Below, piece by piece: positions 25,469-35,168 of a stretch of DNA of 64,000 bases; the stretch's first letter is position 1; each line of letters starts with the position of its first letter. The stretch is from Paraburkholderia tagetis (GTDB lineage Bacteria; Pseudomonadota; Gammaproteobacteria; Burkholderiales; Burkholderiaceae): NCBI RefSeq assembly GCF_022213065.1, contig NZ_JAKLJA010000036.1, forward strand, positions 1-64,000, read 5' to 3'. A program made the translations under genes and the position numbers. Under the pieces are notes generated by a model. It saw only the letters and a list, made by a program, of their open reading frames with translations, was not told the DNA's origin and did no database searches.

Positions 25469-26152
25469 TCAGGGGCGCAGCAGCCTGAGCACGGTCTCGA
25501 TGTTGAAGTCGAGCCTTGCTTTCAAAGCGTCCTTGCTCATGAAGTCGATGTCGAAGATCAGGCCGCTCGTGTGACGATTGGTCAGGTAGTAGTAACCGAT
25601 CGCGGCCATCGTAATGTGCAGTTGCCGGGCGTCAACGCCGCTGCGGAACACGCCCGCTTCGACACCGCGATCGAGTATGCGTTGCAACATCGAGATGAAA
25701 TCATGATGCAGTTCCCTGAACCGTTCGGACTTCTTCAGATGGCTGGCCTTGTGAAGGTTCTCGCTGTTCACGAGCGTCATGAACTCCGGGTGCTTCAGGT
25801 AGTAGTTCCACGTATGCGTGGTGAGCGCGACGATCGCCTCTTCAGGGGAAAGATGATCGAGATCCAGTTTCAGTTCGGCGGTGCGGATGTCGGCATAGGC
25901 GCTCTCGAGCACGGCCACGAACAGTTGTTCCTTGCCGCCGAAGTAGTGATAGATCATCCGCTTGTTGGCCTTGGACCGCGTCGCGATGGCTTCCACGCGG
26001 GCACCGGTCAGGCCCAGTTTCGCGAACTCCATTTTCGCGGCTTCGAGAATGCGTGCCCGGGTCACCTCGGGGTCCCGCTGCTTCGGCGGCTTCGCGGCGC
26101 CAGCCTTGGTGGTTCTGGATGCCTGGCCCGCGGGCGTGGTCACAAGAGTCAT
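25469..26152 (-). CDS. TetR-family transcriptional regulator
   Basis: The 227-residue regulator has a TetR N-terminal DNA-binding domain (ARILEAAKMEFAKLGLTGARVEAIATRSKANKRMIYHYF, residues about 33-72) after a 30-residue basic extension. The C-terminal ligand domain has the FISMLQRILDRGVEAGVF helix common in regulators of acyl-CoA and aromatic catabolism. It is transcribed convergently with the CoA-transferase and divergently from the aldehyde dehydrogenase gene. Shared palindromes of the GTAACCAT-N4-ATGGTTAC type upstream of several cluster genes make it the probable local repressor. The ligand may be an acyl-CoA intermediate; this is inference. Confidence 0.9.
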   Translation of the reverse strand: MTLVTTPAGQASRTTKAGAAKPPKQRDPEVTRARILEAAKMEFAKLGLTGARVEAIATRSKANKRMIYHYFGGKEQLFVAVLESAYADIRTAELKLDLDHLSPEEAIVALTTHTWNYYLKHPEFMTLVNSENLHKASHLKKSERFRELHHDFISMLQRILDRGVEAGVFRSGVDARQLHITMAAIGYYYLTNRHTSGLIFDIDFMSKDALKARLDFNIETVLRLLRP

Positions 26153-26244
26153 GTTCGATGGTCGCTGGAAAAGAGGTGGGGGTGCGGCGCTGGTCGCGCT
26201 CGCATCATGTCAGCGACTATAGACCAAAAAAGCATTGTCAGGAA

Positions 26245-26257
26245 GTAACCGGATGGT
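26245..26257. promoter_or_regulatory. Degenerate operator-like site before the aldehyde dehydrogenase
   Basis: GTAACC followed directly by GGATGGT contains both half-sites of the cluster palindrome with four central bases missing. It lies between the divergent tetR and aldehyde dehydrogenase genes. The altered spacing makes binding uncertain. Confidence 0.35.
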
Positions 26258-26365
26258 GCAGAATGGGTGCAAAAAAATGTGTGAAGCGCCGCGTTGTCAA
26301 CGCATCATCCCGCACGCGCGGTGCGCGTTCGATGCCCGCGTAAAGAGCAAACTCTGGAGGCAGGA

Positions 26366-27874
26366 ATGACCAATCTGAATGAACTTGCAGCGACACTTCG
26401 TCTTCCGGTGGAACCAATACGTAGTCCGATGTTTATCGATGGTAAGGAGTACACCGGGAATTCGGGCGAATTCGTTGCGCGCAAGAGCCCCGGCCATGGG
26501 GTGCCGGTGACGTCTACCGTGCGCGCCACCGTCGAGGACCTGAATGCGGCGGTCGCTTCAGCGCGCCGCGCCTCCGACGATGGCCGCTGGTCGCGGCTGT
26601 CCGGCGAGCAGCGCGCGACGGTGCTGCTCAAGGCCGCGCAGCTCATCCGCGACAACGTGGAGACGCTCACGTATCTGGAGACGCTCGAAAGCGGCAAGCC
26701 GATCGGGCAGTCGCGCGGCGAAATCGGCGCGGCGGCGGGCATCTGGGAATATGCGGCCGGTCTCGCGCGCGTCGTGCACGGCGATACGCACGATACGCTC
26801 GGCGGCGATCTGTTCGGGCTCGTCGTGCGCCAGCCGATTGGGGTGGTCGGTATCGTCACGCCGTGGAATTTCCCGTTCTTCATCCTTTCCGAGCGTTTGC
26901 CGTTCGTGCTGGCAGCGGGTTGCACGGCCGTCGTCAAGCCGGCCGAACTGACCTCGAGCACGACCCTCAAGCTCGCCGCGCTGCTCATCGAAGCCGGCTT
27001 GCCCGACGGGGTCGTGAACGTGGTGACGGGGCTCGGGTCGGTGGTCGGCCAGGCGCTCGCGGAACACATGGACGTCGACATGATCTCGTTCACCGGCTCG
27101 ACGCCGGTGGGCCGTTCGGTGCTCGCCGCGGCCGGCGGCAACATGAAGAAGGTTGGCCTCGAGCTGGGCGGCAAGAATCCGCAGATCGTCTTCGCGGACG
27201 CCGATCTCGACGATGCCGCCGATGCCATCGCCTTCGGCATTGCCTTCAACGCGGGCCAGTGCTGCGTGTCGGGTAGCCGCCTCGTCGTGCATCGCTCGGT
27301 CGAACAGCAACTCGTCGAGCGCGTGAAGGCCGTGCTGGAAAAGGTACGCGTGGGCGATCCGCTCGATGCCGCCAATCACGTCGGTGCGATTGTCGAGGCG
27401 CGCCAGTTTGACAAGATCCGCGGTTTCATCAATGCCGGCCGGCGCGATGGCGCGCAGCTTGTCTGCGGCGGCACGGCCAGCAACGAAGGCGAGCGGTTCT
27501 TCATCGAGCCGACGGTGTTTCGCAACGTGCAGCCGCAAAGCGCGCTCGCTCAGGAAGAAATCTTTGGGCCCGTGCTGTCGGTCACGCCGTTCGACACCTT
27601 CGAGGAGGCCATCCAGCTTGCCAACGGTGTGCCCTACGGCCTCGCTGCCAGCATCTGGACGCGCGACCTGCAAGGCGCGATCAAGAGCTTCCGCGAAGTC
27701 CAGGCCGGCCGGATCTGGGTGAACTGCACGATCACGGGCGGCCCGGAAATGCCGATTGGCGGCGTCAAGCAGTCGGGCATCGGAAGAGAAACGGGTCGTT
27801 ATGGCCTCGAGGAATACACGGAACTCAAATCGGTGCATATCCAGGTGGGCAGCCGGCCACGCTGGATCGCGTGA
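26366..27874 (+). CDS. Aldehyde dehydrogenase
   Basis: The 502-residue NAD(P)-dependent enzyme is a standard ALDH. It has the PWNFPFFI motif, GSVVGQALAEH, the cofactor motif FTGSTPVGR, LELGGKNP with the general-base Glu, and FNAGQCCVSGSR with the catalytic Cys near residue 300, then EEIFGPVLSV. It oxidises an aldehyde to the acid. The ATG at 26366 has TGGAGG six bases upstream. It is followed after 89 bases by a GMC alcohol oxidoreductase, so the pair could take an alcohol to a carboxylic acid, the form needed by the CoA-transferase. Confidence 0.93.
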   Translation: MTNLNELAATLRLPVEPIRSPMFIDGKEYTGNSGEFVARKSPGHGVPVTSTVRATVEDLNAAVASARRASDDGRWSRLSGEQRATVLLKAAQLIRDNVETLTYLETLESGKPIGQSRGEIGAAAGIWEYAAGLARVVHGDTHDTLGGDLFGLVVRQPIGVVGIVTPWNFPFFILSERLPFVLAAGCTAVVKPAELTSSTTLKLAALLIEAGLPDGVVNVVTGLGSVVGQALAEHMDVDMISFTGSTPVGRSVLAAAGGNMKKVGLELGGKNPQIVFADADLDDAADAIAFGIAFNAGQCCVSGSRLVVHRSVEQQLVERVKAVLEKVRVGDPLDAANHVGAIVEARQFDKIRGFINAGRRDGAQLVCGGTASNEGERFFIEPTVFRNVQPQSALAQEEIFGPVLSVTPFDTFEEAIQLANGVPYGLAASIWTRDLQGAIKSFREVQAGRIWVNCTITGGPEMPIGGVKQSGIGRETGRYGLEEYTELKSVHIQVGSRPRWIA

Positions 27875-27963
27875 TGGACGAACGAAAGCGCTCGTGACGA
27901 GCCGCGCCAGACGTGGGTGCCACGCGCAGCGTGTAGAAGCAGAACACAGTATCGGAGACAGCA

Positions 27964-29634
27964 ATGTATGACTATGTGATCGTGGGGGGTGGCGCGGCGG
28001 GTTGCGCACTGGCGGCGCGTCTGAGCGAGGACGCCAGCTGCCGGGTGCTGCTGCTCGAGGCCGGCCCCGCCGACACCGATCCCTACATCCATATGCCGGT
28101 GGGATTCTTCAAGATGACGGGTGGTCCGTTGACCTGGGGATACCGCACCGTGGCGGCGGCGGAAACACAGCGGCGGCAGATTCCGTTTGCACAGGGCCGC
28201 GTGCTCGGCGGCGGCGGCTCGATCAATGCGATGGTGTACACGCGCGGCCAGCCCGCCGACTACGACGGCTGGGAGCGTGATGGTTGCACCGGCTGGGGCT
28301 TTCGCGACGGCGTGCTGCCCTACCTGCGCCGCATGGAAGACAACGAGCGCCTGTGCAACGAGTATCACGGCGTGGGCGGCCCGCTCGGGGTATCCGATCT
28401 CATCAGCGTCAACGAAGTCACCAAGGCCTTCGTGATTGCCGGTCAGGAAGCGGGCCTGCCCTACAACAGCGACTTCAATGGCGCACAGCAGGAGGGCGTC
28501 GGCGTGTATCAGGTGACCCAGCGCCATGGCAAGCGCTGCAGCGCGGCGGTCGGTTACTTGCGCGATGCGCGCTCGCGGCCCAATCTCACGATCCGCACCG
28601 ACTGCCTGGTGTCGCGCATCGTGATCGAGAAGGGGCGCGCAACGGGCGTCGAATTCGCGCCGCGCGGCGAGCCCGGCAACGTGACGATTGCACGTGCTGA
28701 ACGCGAAGTGATCGTGACCGCCGGCGCCATCGGTTCGCCGAAGCTCCTGATGCTCTCCGGCATCGGCCGTCCCGAGGATCTGGAGCGCGTGGGCGTGAAG
28801 CCCGTGCATGCCTTGAACGGCGTCGGCCAGAATCTGCAGGATCACTTCGACATCGATATCGTCTACGAGCTCAACGGTCCCTACAGCCTCGACAAGTACG
28901 CGAAGAAGCACATGATGCTGCTCGCGGGACTCGAGTACAAACTGTTCAACAAGGGGCCGGTGACGTCGAATATCGCGGAGGGCGGCGCGTTCTGGTATTC
29001 CGATAGCAGCGTGCCGACCCCCGACCTGCAGTTCCACTTTCTGCCGGGCGCGGGCGTGGAGGCCGGTGTGCCGCCTGTGCCGTCGGGTTCGGGCTGCACA
29101 CTCAATTCTTATTTCCTGCGGCCGCGCAGCCGGGGCAGCGTCGCGCTGCACAGCGCAGATCCGGCCGACGCGCCCATCATCGATCCGGCCTACATTCGCG
29201 ATCCTTACGACCTGAAGGTCGCCGTCGAGGGTGTTCGCCAGAGCCGCGAAATCATGAGCCAGAACGCGTTGCGCAAGTACATCAAGTGCGAGCACTTCCC
29301 GGGCGGCCAGGTCCGTTCGCAGGCCGAGTACGAGGCCTACGCGCAGCAGTACGGGCGCACGGGCTATCACCCGGTGGGCACGTGCAAGATGGGCGTCGAC
29401 GACCAGTCGGTGGTCGATCCGCAATTGCGCGTGTATGGCATCGAAGGCTTGCGTGTCGCGGATTCGTCGGTGATGCCGCGCATCGTCAGCTCGAACACGA
29501 ACGCCCCTACGCTAATGATCGCGGAAAAGGCCGCGGACCTGATTCGCGGTCTGGCGGCGCAGCCGATGCGCATGTCGGGATGTCTCGCAGCCCTGTCGGG
29601 CCGGACCGCGACGCGCGAGGCCGCGGCGGCCTGA
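27964..29634 (+). CDS. GMC-family FAD-dependent alcohol dehydrogenase
   Basis: The 556-residue protein belongs to the glucose-methanol-choline oxidoreductase family, choline dehydrogenase-like. It shows the FAD motif YVIVGGGAAGCALAARL, the GRVLGGGGSINAM signature, TAGAIGSPKLLMLSGIG, and the C-terminal YHPVGTCKMG with the catalytic His plus SNTNAPTLMIAEKAAD. It would oxidise a primary or secondary alcohol or a sugar hydroxyl. It has no signal peptide. GGAG lies eight bases before the ATG. The C-terminal 30 residues after the family end are Ala- and Arg-rich and unassigned. Confidence 0.92.
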   Translation: MYDYVIVGGGAAGCALAARLSEDASCRVLLLEAGPADTDPYIHMPVGFFKMTGGPLTWGYRTVAAAETQRRQIPFAQGRVLGGGGSINAMVYTRGQPADYDGWERDGCTGWGFRDGVLPYLRRMEDNERLCNEYHGVGGPLGVSDLISVNEVTKAFVIAGQEAGLPYNSDFNGAQQEGVGVYQVTQRHGKRCSAAVGYLRDARSRPNLTIRTDCLVSRIVIEKGRATGVEFAPRGEPGNVTIARAEREVIVTAGAIGSPKLLMLSGIGRPEDLERVGVKPVHALNGVGQNLQDHFDIDIVYELNGPYSLDKYAKKHMMLLAGLEYKLFNKGPVTSNIAEGGAFWYSDSSVPTPDLQFHFLPGAGVEAGVPPVPSGSGCTLNSYFLRPRSRGSVALHSADPADAPIIDPAYIRDPYDLKVAVEGVRQSREIMSQNALRKYIKCEHFPGGQVRSQAEYEAYAQQYGRTGYHPVGTCKMGVDDQSVVDPQLRVYGIEGLRVADSSVMPRIVSSNTNAPTLMIAEKAADLIRGLAAQPMRMSGCLAALSGRTATREAAAA

Positions 29635-29691
29635 CAACGGGTCGCGAGTCCAGATAAGGGAAGACCCCGAACGACGTATTCCCGCCATTAA

Positions 29692-29711
29692 GTAAATATC
29701 CAGTTATTTAT
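29692..29711. promoter_or_regulatory. Weak operator-like palindrome before the first ABC importer
   Basis: GTAAATATCCAGTTATTTAT has the same length and layout as the cluster palindrome and keeps its outer GTAA and TTA and the inner AT positions (12 of 20 identical). It lies 45 bases upstream of the binding-protein ATG, in a locally AT-rich promoter-like stretch. Confidence 0.35.
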
Positions 29712-29755
29712 TAAATTGCCCTGACCGCAGGGCGCTTTTGCCCGGAGGAGACATC

Positions 29756-30835
29756 ATGTCCAGACAGGATCAGCGCGCAGGCGTTTCACGCCGCGATTTC
29801 ATCAAGCTCGGTGCAGGCGCGGCTTTCGCCGTGGCGGGCGGCGGCCTGTCGGGCCTGTCGTTCGGCGCGGGACAGACCACGCTGGCCTGCTCGTTCCGCT
29901 CGTTGACCAATCCGTACTACACGGCATTCAACAAGGGCGCGCAGGACTTCGCGAAGAGCGTCGGTCTGCCGTATGTGCCGCTGACCACCGAAGGCAGCTC
30001 GGAAAAGGGCATCGCGGACATTCGCGCGCTGCTGCAGAAGACCGGGGGCAACCTCGTCCTCAACGTCGACCCGAACGATTCGGCCGACGCACGGGTCATC
30101 GTCGAGACGTGCTCGAAAGCCGGCGCGTTCGTGACGACGATCTGGAACAAGCCGAAAGATCTTCACCCGTGGGACTTCAACCCGAACTACGTGGCGCACC
30201 TGTCGTTCGACGGTGTGGCCTACGGCGAGGCTACGGCGACTGAGCTGTTCAAGGCCATGGGCGGCAAGGGCGGTGTCGTGGCACTTGGCGGCATTTTCAG
30301 CAACGTGCCGGCAATCGAGCGCAAGGCGGGTCTGATGGCTGCCCTGAAGAAGTTCCCGGAGATCCAGTTGCTGGACTTCCAGGTGGCCGACTGGGATTCG
30401 CAGAAGGCCTTCCCGATCATGCAAGCGTGGCTCACCCGTTTCAATTCGAAGGTCAAGGGCGTGTGGGCGGCGAATGACGACATGGCGCTTGGTGCAGTCG
30501 AAGCGCTTCGTGCGGAAGGACTCGCCGGCCAGCTGCCGGTTTCCGGGATGGACGGCACCACGCCCGGGCTCGCGGCCGTCAAGGTTGGCGAACTCGTGAC
30601 GACGGTCGACTGGGACCCGTACTGGCTGGGCGGTATCGGGCTGTCGATGGGGCTTGAGGCGAAGCAGAAGAAGGTCGATGTCGCGACCCTGTCGAAGGAC
30701 CGGCGTGAGTCGTTCTGCAAGGCGACCCTCGTCACGAAGTCCAACGTGCAGGCCGTCATCGCTCGCGAGAAGAACCCGGGCGCCGACTGGAACAACCTCT
30801 ATGCCCGCGTGGCGGGACCCGTGGTGTATCGATGA
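29756..30835 (+). CDS. Periplasmic sugar-binding protein (Tat-exported) of ABC importer 1
   Basis: The 359-residue protein is a type 1 periplasmic binding protein like RbsB. Its N-terminus carries a twin-arginine signal SRRDFIKLGAG followed by a hydrophobic Ala/Gly-rich segment. The mature part has CSFRSLTNPYY, NVDPNDSADA, HLSFDGVAYGEATA and VWAANDDMALGAVEALR, all typical of sugar-binding proteins. GGAGGAG lies six bases before the ATG. Its stop overlaps the ATG of the permease gene, so the importer is one operon. The substrate is probably a monosaccharide or polyol. Confidence 0.92.
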   Translation: MSRQDQRAGVSRRDFIKLGAGAAFAVAGGGLSGLSFGAGQTTLACSFRSLTNPYYTAFNKGAQDFAKSVGLPYVPLTTEGSSEKGIADIRALLQKTGGNLVLNVDPNDSADARVIVETCSKAGAFVTTIWNKPKDLHPWDFNPNYVAHLSFDGVAYGEATATELFKAMGGKGGVVALGGIFSNVPAIERKAGLMAALKKFPEIQLLDFQVADWDSQKAFPIMQAWLTRFNSKVKGVWAANDDMALGAVEALRAEGLAGQLPVSGMDGTTPGLAAVKVGELVTTVDWDPYWLGGIGLSMGLEAKQKKVDVATLSKDRRESFCKATLVTKSNVQAVIAREKNPGADWNNLYARVAGPVVYR

Positions 30836-31851
30836 ACAAGCTCTCCGCAGTGCCCACCCGGCAGGCCATCCACACAACAACACCGGGAACCCGCTCCGTT
30901 TCGCTGCGCGCGCCCGCACGGCAGTTCTCACCGCTGCTGGTTCTCGTGGCCCTCGGCGTATGCATCGGCGCGCTCAATCACGACTTCTTCGATCCGATGA
31001 ACCTGGCGCGCATCGCGATTGCCGCGGCGATCCCGCTCACCATCGCGCTGGGCGGAACCTTCGTCATCCAGCTCGGCAGTATCGACCTGTCGGCGGAGGG
31101 CATCGTGGCGGTTTCGGCGATCACGGTATCGATGCTGGTCGAGAACTCGTACAACGACAACCATTTCGGGTTGTGGGCGCTGGGAGTGGCCATCGCCGCG
31201 GGTATCGTGCTGGGCCTCGCCAACGGCGTGCTGCACGTGTTCCTGCGCATCCCATCGTTCATCACCACGCTCGCGGTTGGCTTTGTCGCGTCGGGGATCG
31301 GAACGGCATGGCTGTCGGGCAACACGATCCGGGTCAGCGACACGGCCCTGCGCTCAATCGCGATCACGCGCTACCTCGGCCTGCCCCTGTCCGTGTGGAT
31401 CGCGGGGCTCACGCTCGCGCTCGCGTGGTTCATCTACCGGCATACGCTGCTTGGCCGCCACACCCTGGCCATCGGCGGCGGCGAGGATCTCGCCCGCCTG
31501 AGCGGCGTGAGGGTCGCTCGCGTGCGCATTGCCATCTTCGCGCTGGCCGGCGCTTTCTACGGTGTAGCGGGCATTCTCGCCGTTGCGCAATATGGCCAGG
31601 GCCATGCGCTCATCGCCAGTGGACAGCTGTTCGTCGCCATTACGGCGATCGTCGTGGGTGGCACCTCACTCGGCGGCGGCAACGGCAGCCCGATTAATAC
31701 GCTGATCGGCACGCTCATCGTGGTGGTGCTCGCCAATGGCATGGTGCTGCTCGGCGTGCCGCCCTATGTGCAGCAGGGCATCCAGGGCCTGCTGATCATC
31801 GCCGCGGTGACGCTCGCGCTCAATCGCTCGCGTCGGCGCATCGTCAAGTGA
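30832..31851 (+). CDS. ABC importer 1 permease A (ribose type)
   Basis: A 339-residue inner membrane permease of the RbsC/BPD_transp_2 type with about nine or ten spans. It carries TFVIQLGSIDLSAEGIVAVSAI and the later ITAIVVGGTSLGGGNGSPINTLIG loop, a hallmark of these permeases. The ATG overlaps the stop of the binding protein gene by four bases. A second permease gene follows the ATPase gene, so the transporter may be a permease heterodimer. Confidence 0.92.
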   Translation: MNKLSAVPTRQAIHTTTPGTRSVSLRAPARQFSPLLVLVALGVCIGALNHDFFDPMNLARIAIAAAIPLTIALGGTFVIQLGSIDLSAEGIVAVSAITVSMLVENSYNDNHFGLWALGVAIAAGIVLGLANGVLHVFLRIPSFITTLAVGFVASGIGTAWLSGNTIRVSDTALRSIAITRYLGLPLSVWIAGLTLALAWFIYRHTLLGRHTLAIGGGEDLARLSGVRVARVRIAIFALAGAFYGVAGILAVAQYGQGHALIASGQLFVAITAIVVGGTSLGGGNGSPINTLIGTLIVVVLANGMVLLGVPPYVQQGIQGLLIIAAVTLALNRSRRRIVK

Positions 31852-31868
31852 GCGGCCGGAGAACAGAC

Positions 31869-33368
31869 ATGCTGACACTCAAGAACGTTACCAAGCGCTT
31901 TCCGGGCGTGCTGGCCCTGAACGACGTCACCATCGAAATCCGGCCGAATGAAATCGTCGGTCTGATCGGCGAGAACGGCGCGGGCAAGTCCACGCTCATG
32001 AAGCTGCTGACGGGCGCATTCCGCCACGACAGCGGCGAGATCATGCTCAACGGCAAGCCGATGGTGATTCGCAATCCGCGCGACGCCACTTCGAAGGGCA
32101 TCGCAATGGTGTATCAGGAGCAGTCGATCCTGCCGAACCTGACCGTTGCCGAGAATCTGTTCCTCGGGCGCGAAGAGGATTTCGTCACATTCGGGCGGCT
32201 GAACTGGAGGAAGCTCAAGCGCGCGGCCCTGAAAGAACTCGCCACCGTGCATCTGGACGTCGATCCACTGGCGCTGTGCGAGGACCTGTCGTTCGGCCAG
32301 CGCCAGATGGTGGAGCTCGCGCGTGCCCTGTCGCTCGCAAGCCGCACGGGCGGCACGCCGGTCATCCTGCTTGACGAGCCCACTTCGGTGCTCGAAGCCG
32401 CCGAGATCGAGATTCTGTTCCGGCTTGTGGGTGAGCTCAAGTCGCGCGCCTCGTTCGTGTTCGTGTCGCACCGCCTCGACGAACTGCTGACACTCAGCGA
32501 CCGGGTGTATGTGATGAAGGACGGCAAGGTGGTGTCTGAAATGCCGGCGGCCAATGCTTCGGTGGCAAAGCTCCACGAACTGATGGTGGGCCGCTCGCTG
32601 CACGGCGAGTACTACCGGGAGAACCTCCAGAAGCCGTGCCGGCCCGAGGTGGCGCTGTCGGTGAGCCATGCATCGCTTGGCCATGAGCTGAACGACGTGT
32701 CGTTCGAGGTCTACCGCGGCGAGGTATTCGGTGTGGCAGGCGTGGTGGGGTCGGGGCGCGAGGAGTTGTGCCGCGTGATCGCAGGCCTCGAAAAGCTCGA
32801 CGCCGGCGAGGTCACAGTAGGCACGACGCGTCTCAAGCCGCACGCGAATCATGCCGTCGCGCTGGGGATCGGCTACGTCCCGCGCGAGCGCAAGGTAGAA
32901 GGGCTCGTGACGCAAATGAGCGTGGCGCAAAACCTGACGTTGCCGCGTCTGGGTGCGGTCAGCCGTGCCGGCGTGGTGAAGAAGGCAAGCGAGCGGGCGC
33001 TCGCCAACGAGTGGATCCAGCGTCTGCATATCAAGACGCCGGGCCCCGATGCATCCTGCCGCAACCTCTCGGGCGGCAACCAGCAAAAGGTCGTGCTCGC
33101 GAAGTGGCGCTTTGCAGGCAGCCAGATTCTCGTACTCGATCATCCGACACGCGGTCTCGACGTGGGGGCGAAGGAAGAGGTCTATCAGCTCATCCGCGAA
33201 CTGACTGCGGAGGGCGTTGCCGTGGTGCTGACCGGCGATACGCTCGAAGAGATTCTCGGCCTCAGTCACCGGGTGATGGTGATGCGCGACGGCCGGGCGC
33301 AAACGATCCTGCCGTGCGAGGTCGGGCACAAGCCCTCGCAGGTCGAAATCGTCGAACACATGGTCTGA
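31869..33368 (+). CDS. ABC importer 1 duplicated ATPase (RbsA type)
   Basis: The 499-residue protein has two fused ABC domains. Domain one has Walker A GENGAGKSTLMK, signature LSFGQRQMVEL and Walker B VILLDEPTS. Domain two has a degenerate Walker A (GVVGSGREELCRV), signature LSGGNQQKVVL and a Walker B reading ILVLDHPTRGLD, where His stands in place of the usual catalytic Glu. Degenerate second sites are common in RbsA-type ATPases. I chose ATG at 31869, which has GGAG seven bases upstream; a GTG at 31848 overlapping the permease stop is possible. Confidence 0.92.
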   Translation: MLTLKNVTKRFPGVLALNDVTIEIRPNEIVGLIGENGAGKSTLMKLLTGAFRHDSGEIMLNGKPMVIRNPRDATSKGIAMVYQEQSILPNLTVAENLFLGREEDFVTFGRLNWRKLKRAALKELATVHLDVDPLALCEDLSFGQRQMVELARALSLASRTGGTPVILLDEPTSVLEAAEIEILFRLVGELKSRASFVFVSHRLDELLTLSDRVYVMKDGKVVSEMPAANASVAKLHELMVGRSLHGEYYRENLQKPCRPEVALSVSHASLGHELNDVSFEVYRGEVFGVAGVVGSGREELCRVIAGLEKLDAGEVTVGTTRLKPHANHAVALGIGYVPRERKVEGLVTQMSVAQNLTLPRLGAVSRAGVVKKASERALANEWIQRLHIKTPGPDASCRNLSGGNQQKVVLAKWRFAGSQILVLDHPTRGLDVGAKEEVYQLIRELTAEGVAVVLTGDTLEEILGLSHRVMVMRDGRAQTILPCEVGHKPSQVEIVEHMV

Positions 33369-33375
33369 GGTCAAC

Positions 33376-34335
33376 ATGTCACTTCTGAACGCTTCACTCA
33401 AGACAAAACTCGGCGAGAACGCGCCATTTATCGCGCTGATCGCGCTGTATCTGCTGATCGAGATCGCGCAGCCGGGCTTCCTCGCGCTGTCGACGCAGCT
33501 TGGCCTGCTGGCCGACAGTTCCACCTTGTTCATCATGGCCGCCGGTACGACCTTCGTTGTGTTGCTCGGCAGCATCGACCTGTCGTTGCAGGCGGTGGCG
33601 TCGCTGTCGAGCGTGATCGTCGCGATGCTGCTGCCGCGCTATGGCGCGTTTGCCGCTGTCGTTGCGCTCGCGGCATCGTTTGGCATCGGCTTCGCGAGCG
33701 GTGTGCTCCAGACCGTGCTGAGGATTCCTTCTTTCATCGCGACGCTCGCGGTGGGCGGGATCGCATCCGCGGCCGCATTGACGCTCTCGGGCACGCGCTC
33801 GATTGCGATCAGCGACGAGATGCGCAATGCGTCGCTCGGCTGGACCACCGGCTCGTCGTTCGGTGTGCCGCACGAGATCCTGCTCGGCATTGCGGTGTTC
33901 GCATTTTGCGTGTTCCTGCATCGCTCGACGGTCTTCGGTCGACATACCGATGCGATTGGTGCCGGCGAGCCGGCGGCAATCGCATCGGGCCTGCGCGTGC
34001 CGGTGACCAAATGCCTGGTGTTCGGAACGTCGTCGTTCTTTGCCGGACTGGCGGGCGTTGTGATGGCCGGGCGTCTGGGCAGCGGCTCGCCCACGCTGGC
34101 CGACCAGTTTCTGCTGCCTGCGATTGCGGCGGTGATCGTTGGCGGGACGGCGCTCACAGGTGGCTCGGGCGGCATTACCCGAACACTGGTTGGCGCGTTG
34201 CTGGTATCGGTTGCACGCGTCGGCATGACTTTCGTTGGCGTCAGCGTGTTCGCGCAGCAGATCGTGTTCGGTCTGATCCTGATCGTTGCGGTGACCGTCG
34301 CTTTCGATCGTTCGAAGGTGCTGATCGTCAAATAA
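33376..34335 (+). CDS. ABC importer 1 permease B (ribose type)
   Basis: A 319-residue BPD_transp_2 permease, distinct in sequence from permease A but sharing TFVVLLGSIDLSLQAVASLSSVI and AVIVGGTALTGGSGGITRTLVGALL. It starts seven bases after the ATPase stop. Two different permeases in one operon suggest a heterodimeric channel. The gene is followed by a weak intrinsic terminator. Confidence 0.92.
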   Translation: MSLLNASLKTKLGENAPFIALIALYLLIEIAQPGFLALSTQLGLLADSSTLFIMAAGTTFVVLLGSIDLSLQAVASLSSVIVAMLLPRYGAFAAVVALAASFGIGFASGVLQTVLRIPSFIATLAVGGIASAAALTLSGTRSIAISDEMRNASLGWTTGSSFGVPHEILLGIAVFAFCVFLHRSTVFGRHTDAIGAGEPAAIASGLRVPVTKCLVFGTSSFFAGLAGVVMAGRLGSGSPTLADQFLLPAIAAVIVGGTALTGGSGGITRTLVGALLVSVARVGMTFVGVSVFAQQIVFGLILIVAVTVAFDRSKVLIVK

Positions 34336-34354
34336 GCGTCAAGCGAGTTCTGAT

Positions 34355-34377
34355 CCGGCGTGTTCGAGCCGGTTTTT
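34355..34377 (+). terminator. Intrinsic terminator between importer 1 and etfB
   Basis: CCGGC and GCCGG form a five-base stem around an eight-base loop, directly followed by TTTTT. It is short and may only reduce read-through into etfB. Confidence 0.5.
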
Positions 34378-34397
34378 ACTGAGGGAGTGGTTTGCAC

Positions 34398-35147
34398 ATG
34401 AAGGTCCTGGTGCCAGTCAAGCGCGTGGTTGATTACAACGTGAAGGTCCGTGTGAAGTCGGACGGCAGCGGCGTCGATATCGCGAATGTGAAAATGTCGA
34501 TGAATCCGTTCGATGAGATCGCGGTGGAAGAGGCGGTTCGCCTGAAGGAAGCGGGCGTAGCCAGCGAGGTCATTGCCGTTTCGTGCGGTGTGGCGCAGGC
34601 GCAGGAAACGCTGCGCACGGCGCTTGCGATCGGCGCGGACCGCGCAATCCTCATCGAGTCGAATGAAGACCTGCAGCCGCTCGCCGTGGCGAAGCTGCTC
34701 AAGGTCCTCGTCGACAAGGAGCAGCCGCGGCTCGTGATTCTCGGCAAGCAGGCCATCGACGACGATTCGAACCAGACCGGCCAGATGCTCGCCGCGCTGG
34801 CGAACCTGCCACAGGCGACGTTCGCCTCGAAGATCACCGTCGCAGATGGCAAGGCTACCGTCACGCGTGAAGTCGATGGCGGCGCGCAAACGCTGTCGCT
34901 GAAGTTGCCCGCCGTGGTCACGACCGATCTGCGCCTGAACGAGCCGCGCTACGTCACGCTGCCGAACATCATGAAGGCGAAGAAGAAGCCGCTGGAGACG
35001 GTCAAGCCCGAGGACCTTGGCGTCGATGTGACGCCGCGTCTGAAGACGCTGAAGGTTGCCGAGCCGCCGAAGCGGTCGGCCGGCGAGAAGGTGCCGGACG
35101 TGAAGACGCTGGTAGAGAAGCTGAAGACCGAAGCCAAGGTGATCTAA
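34398..35147 (+). CDS. etfB: Electron transfer flavoprotein beta subunit
   Basis: The 249-residue protein is full length for EtfB: MKVLVPVKRVVDYNVKVRV at the start, the conserved NPFDEIAVEEAVRLKE segment, and GKQAIDDDSNQTGQMLAALANLPQATFA in the AMP-binding region. With EtfA it carries electrons from acyl-CoA dehydrogenases to the ETF-quinone oxidoreductase. It sits 21 bases before etfA. Presence in this cluster points to service for the acyl-CoA dehydrogenase at 22536-23681. Confidence 0.95.
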   Translation: MKVLVPVKRVVDYNVKVRVKSDGSGVDIANVKMSMNPFDEIAVEEAVRLKEAGVASEVIAVSCGVAQAQETLRTALAIGADRAILIESNEDLQPLAVAKLLKVLVDKEQPRLVILGKQAIDDDSNQTGQMLAALANLPQATFASKITVADGKATVTREVDGGAQTLSLKLPAVVTTDLRLNEPRYVTLPNIMKAKKKPLETVKPEDLGVDVTPRLKTLKVAEPPKRSAGEKVPDVKTLVEKLKTEAKVI

Positions 35148-35168
35148 GGGTTCAGGGAGCACAGAGAA

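Noticed and set aside
29786..30931. Long minus-strand frame opposite importer 1
   Set aside because: Shadow of the binding protein and permease genes; same for other long antisense frames across 18-46 kb.
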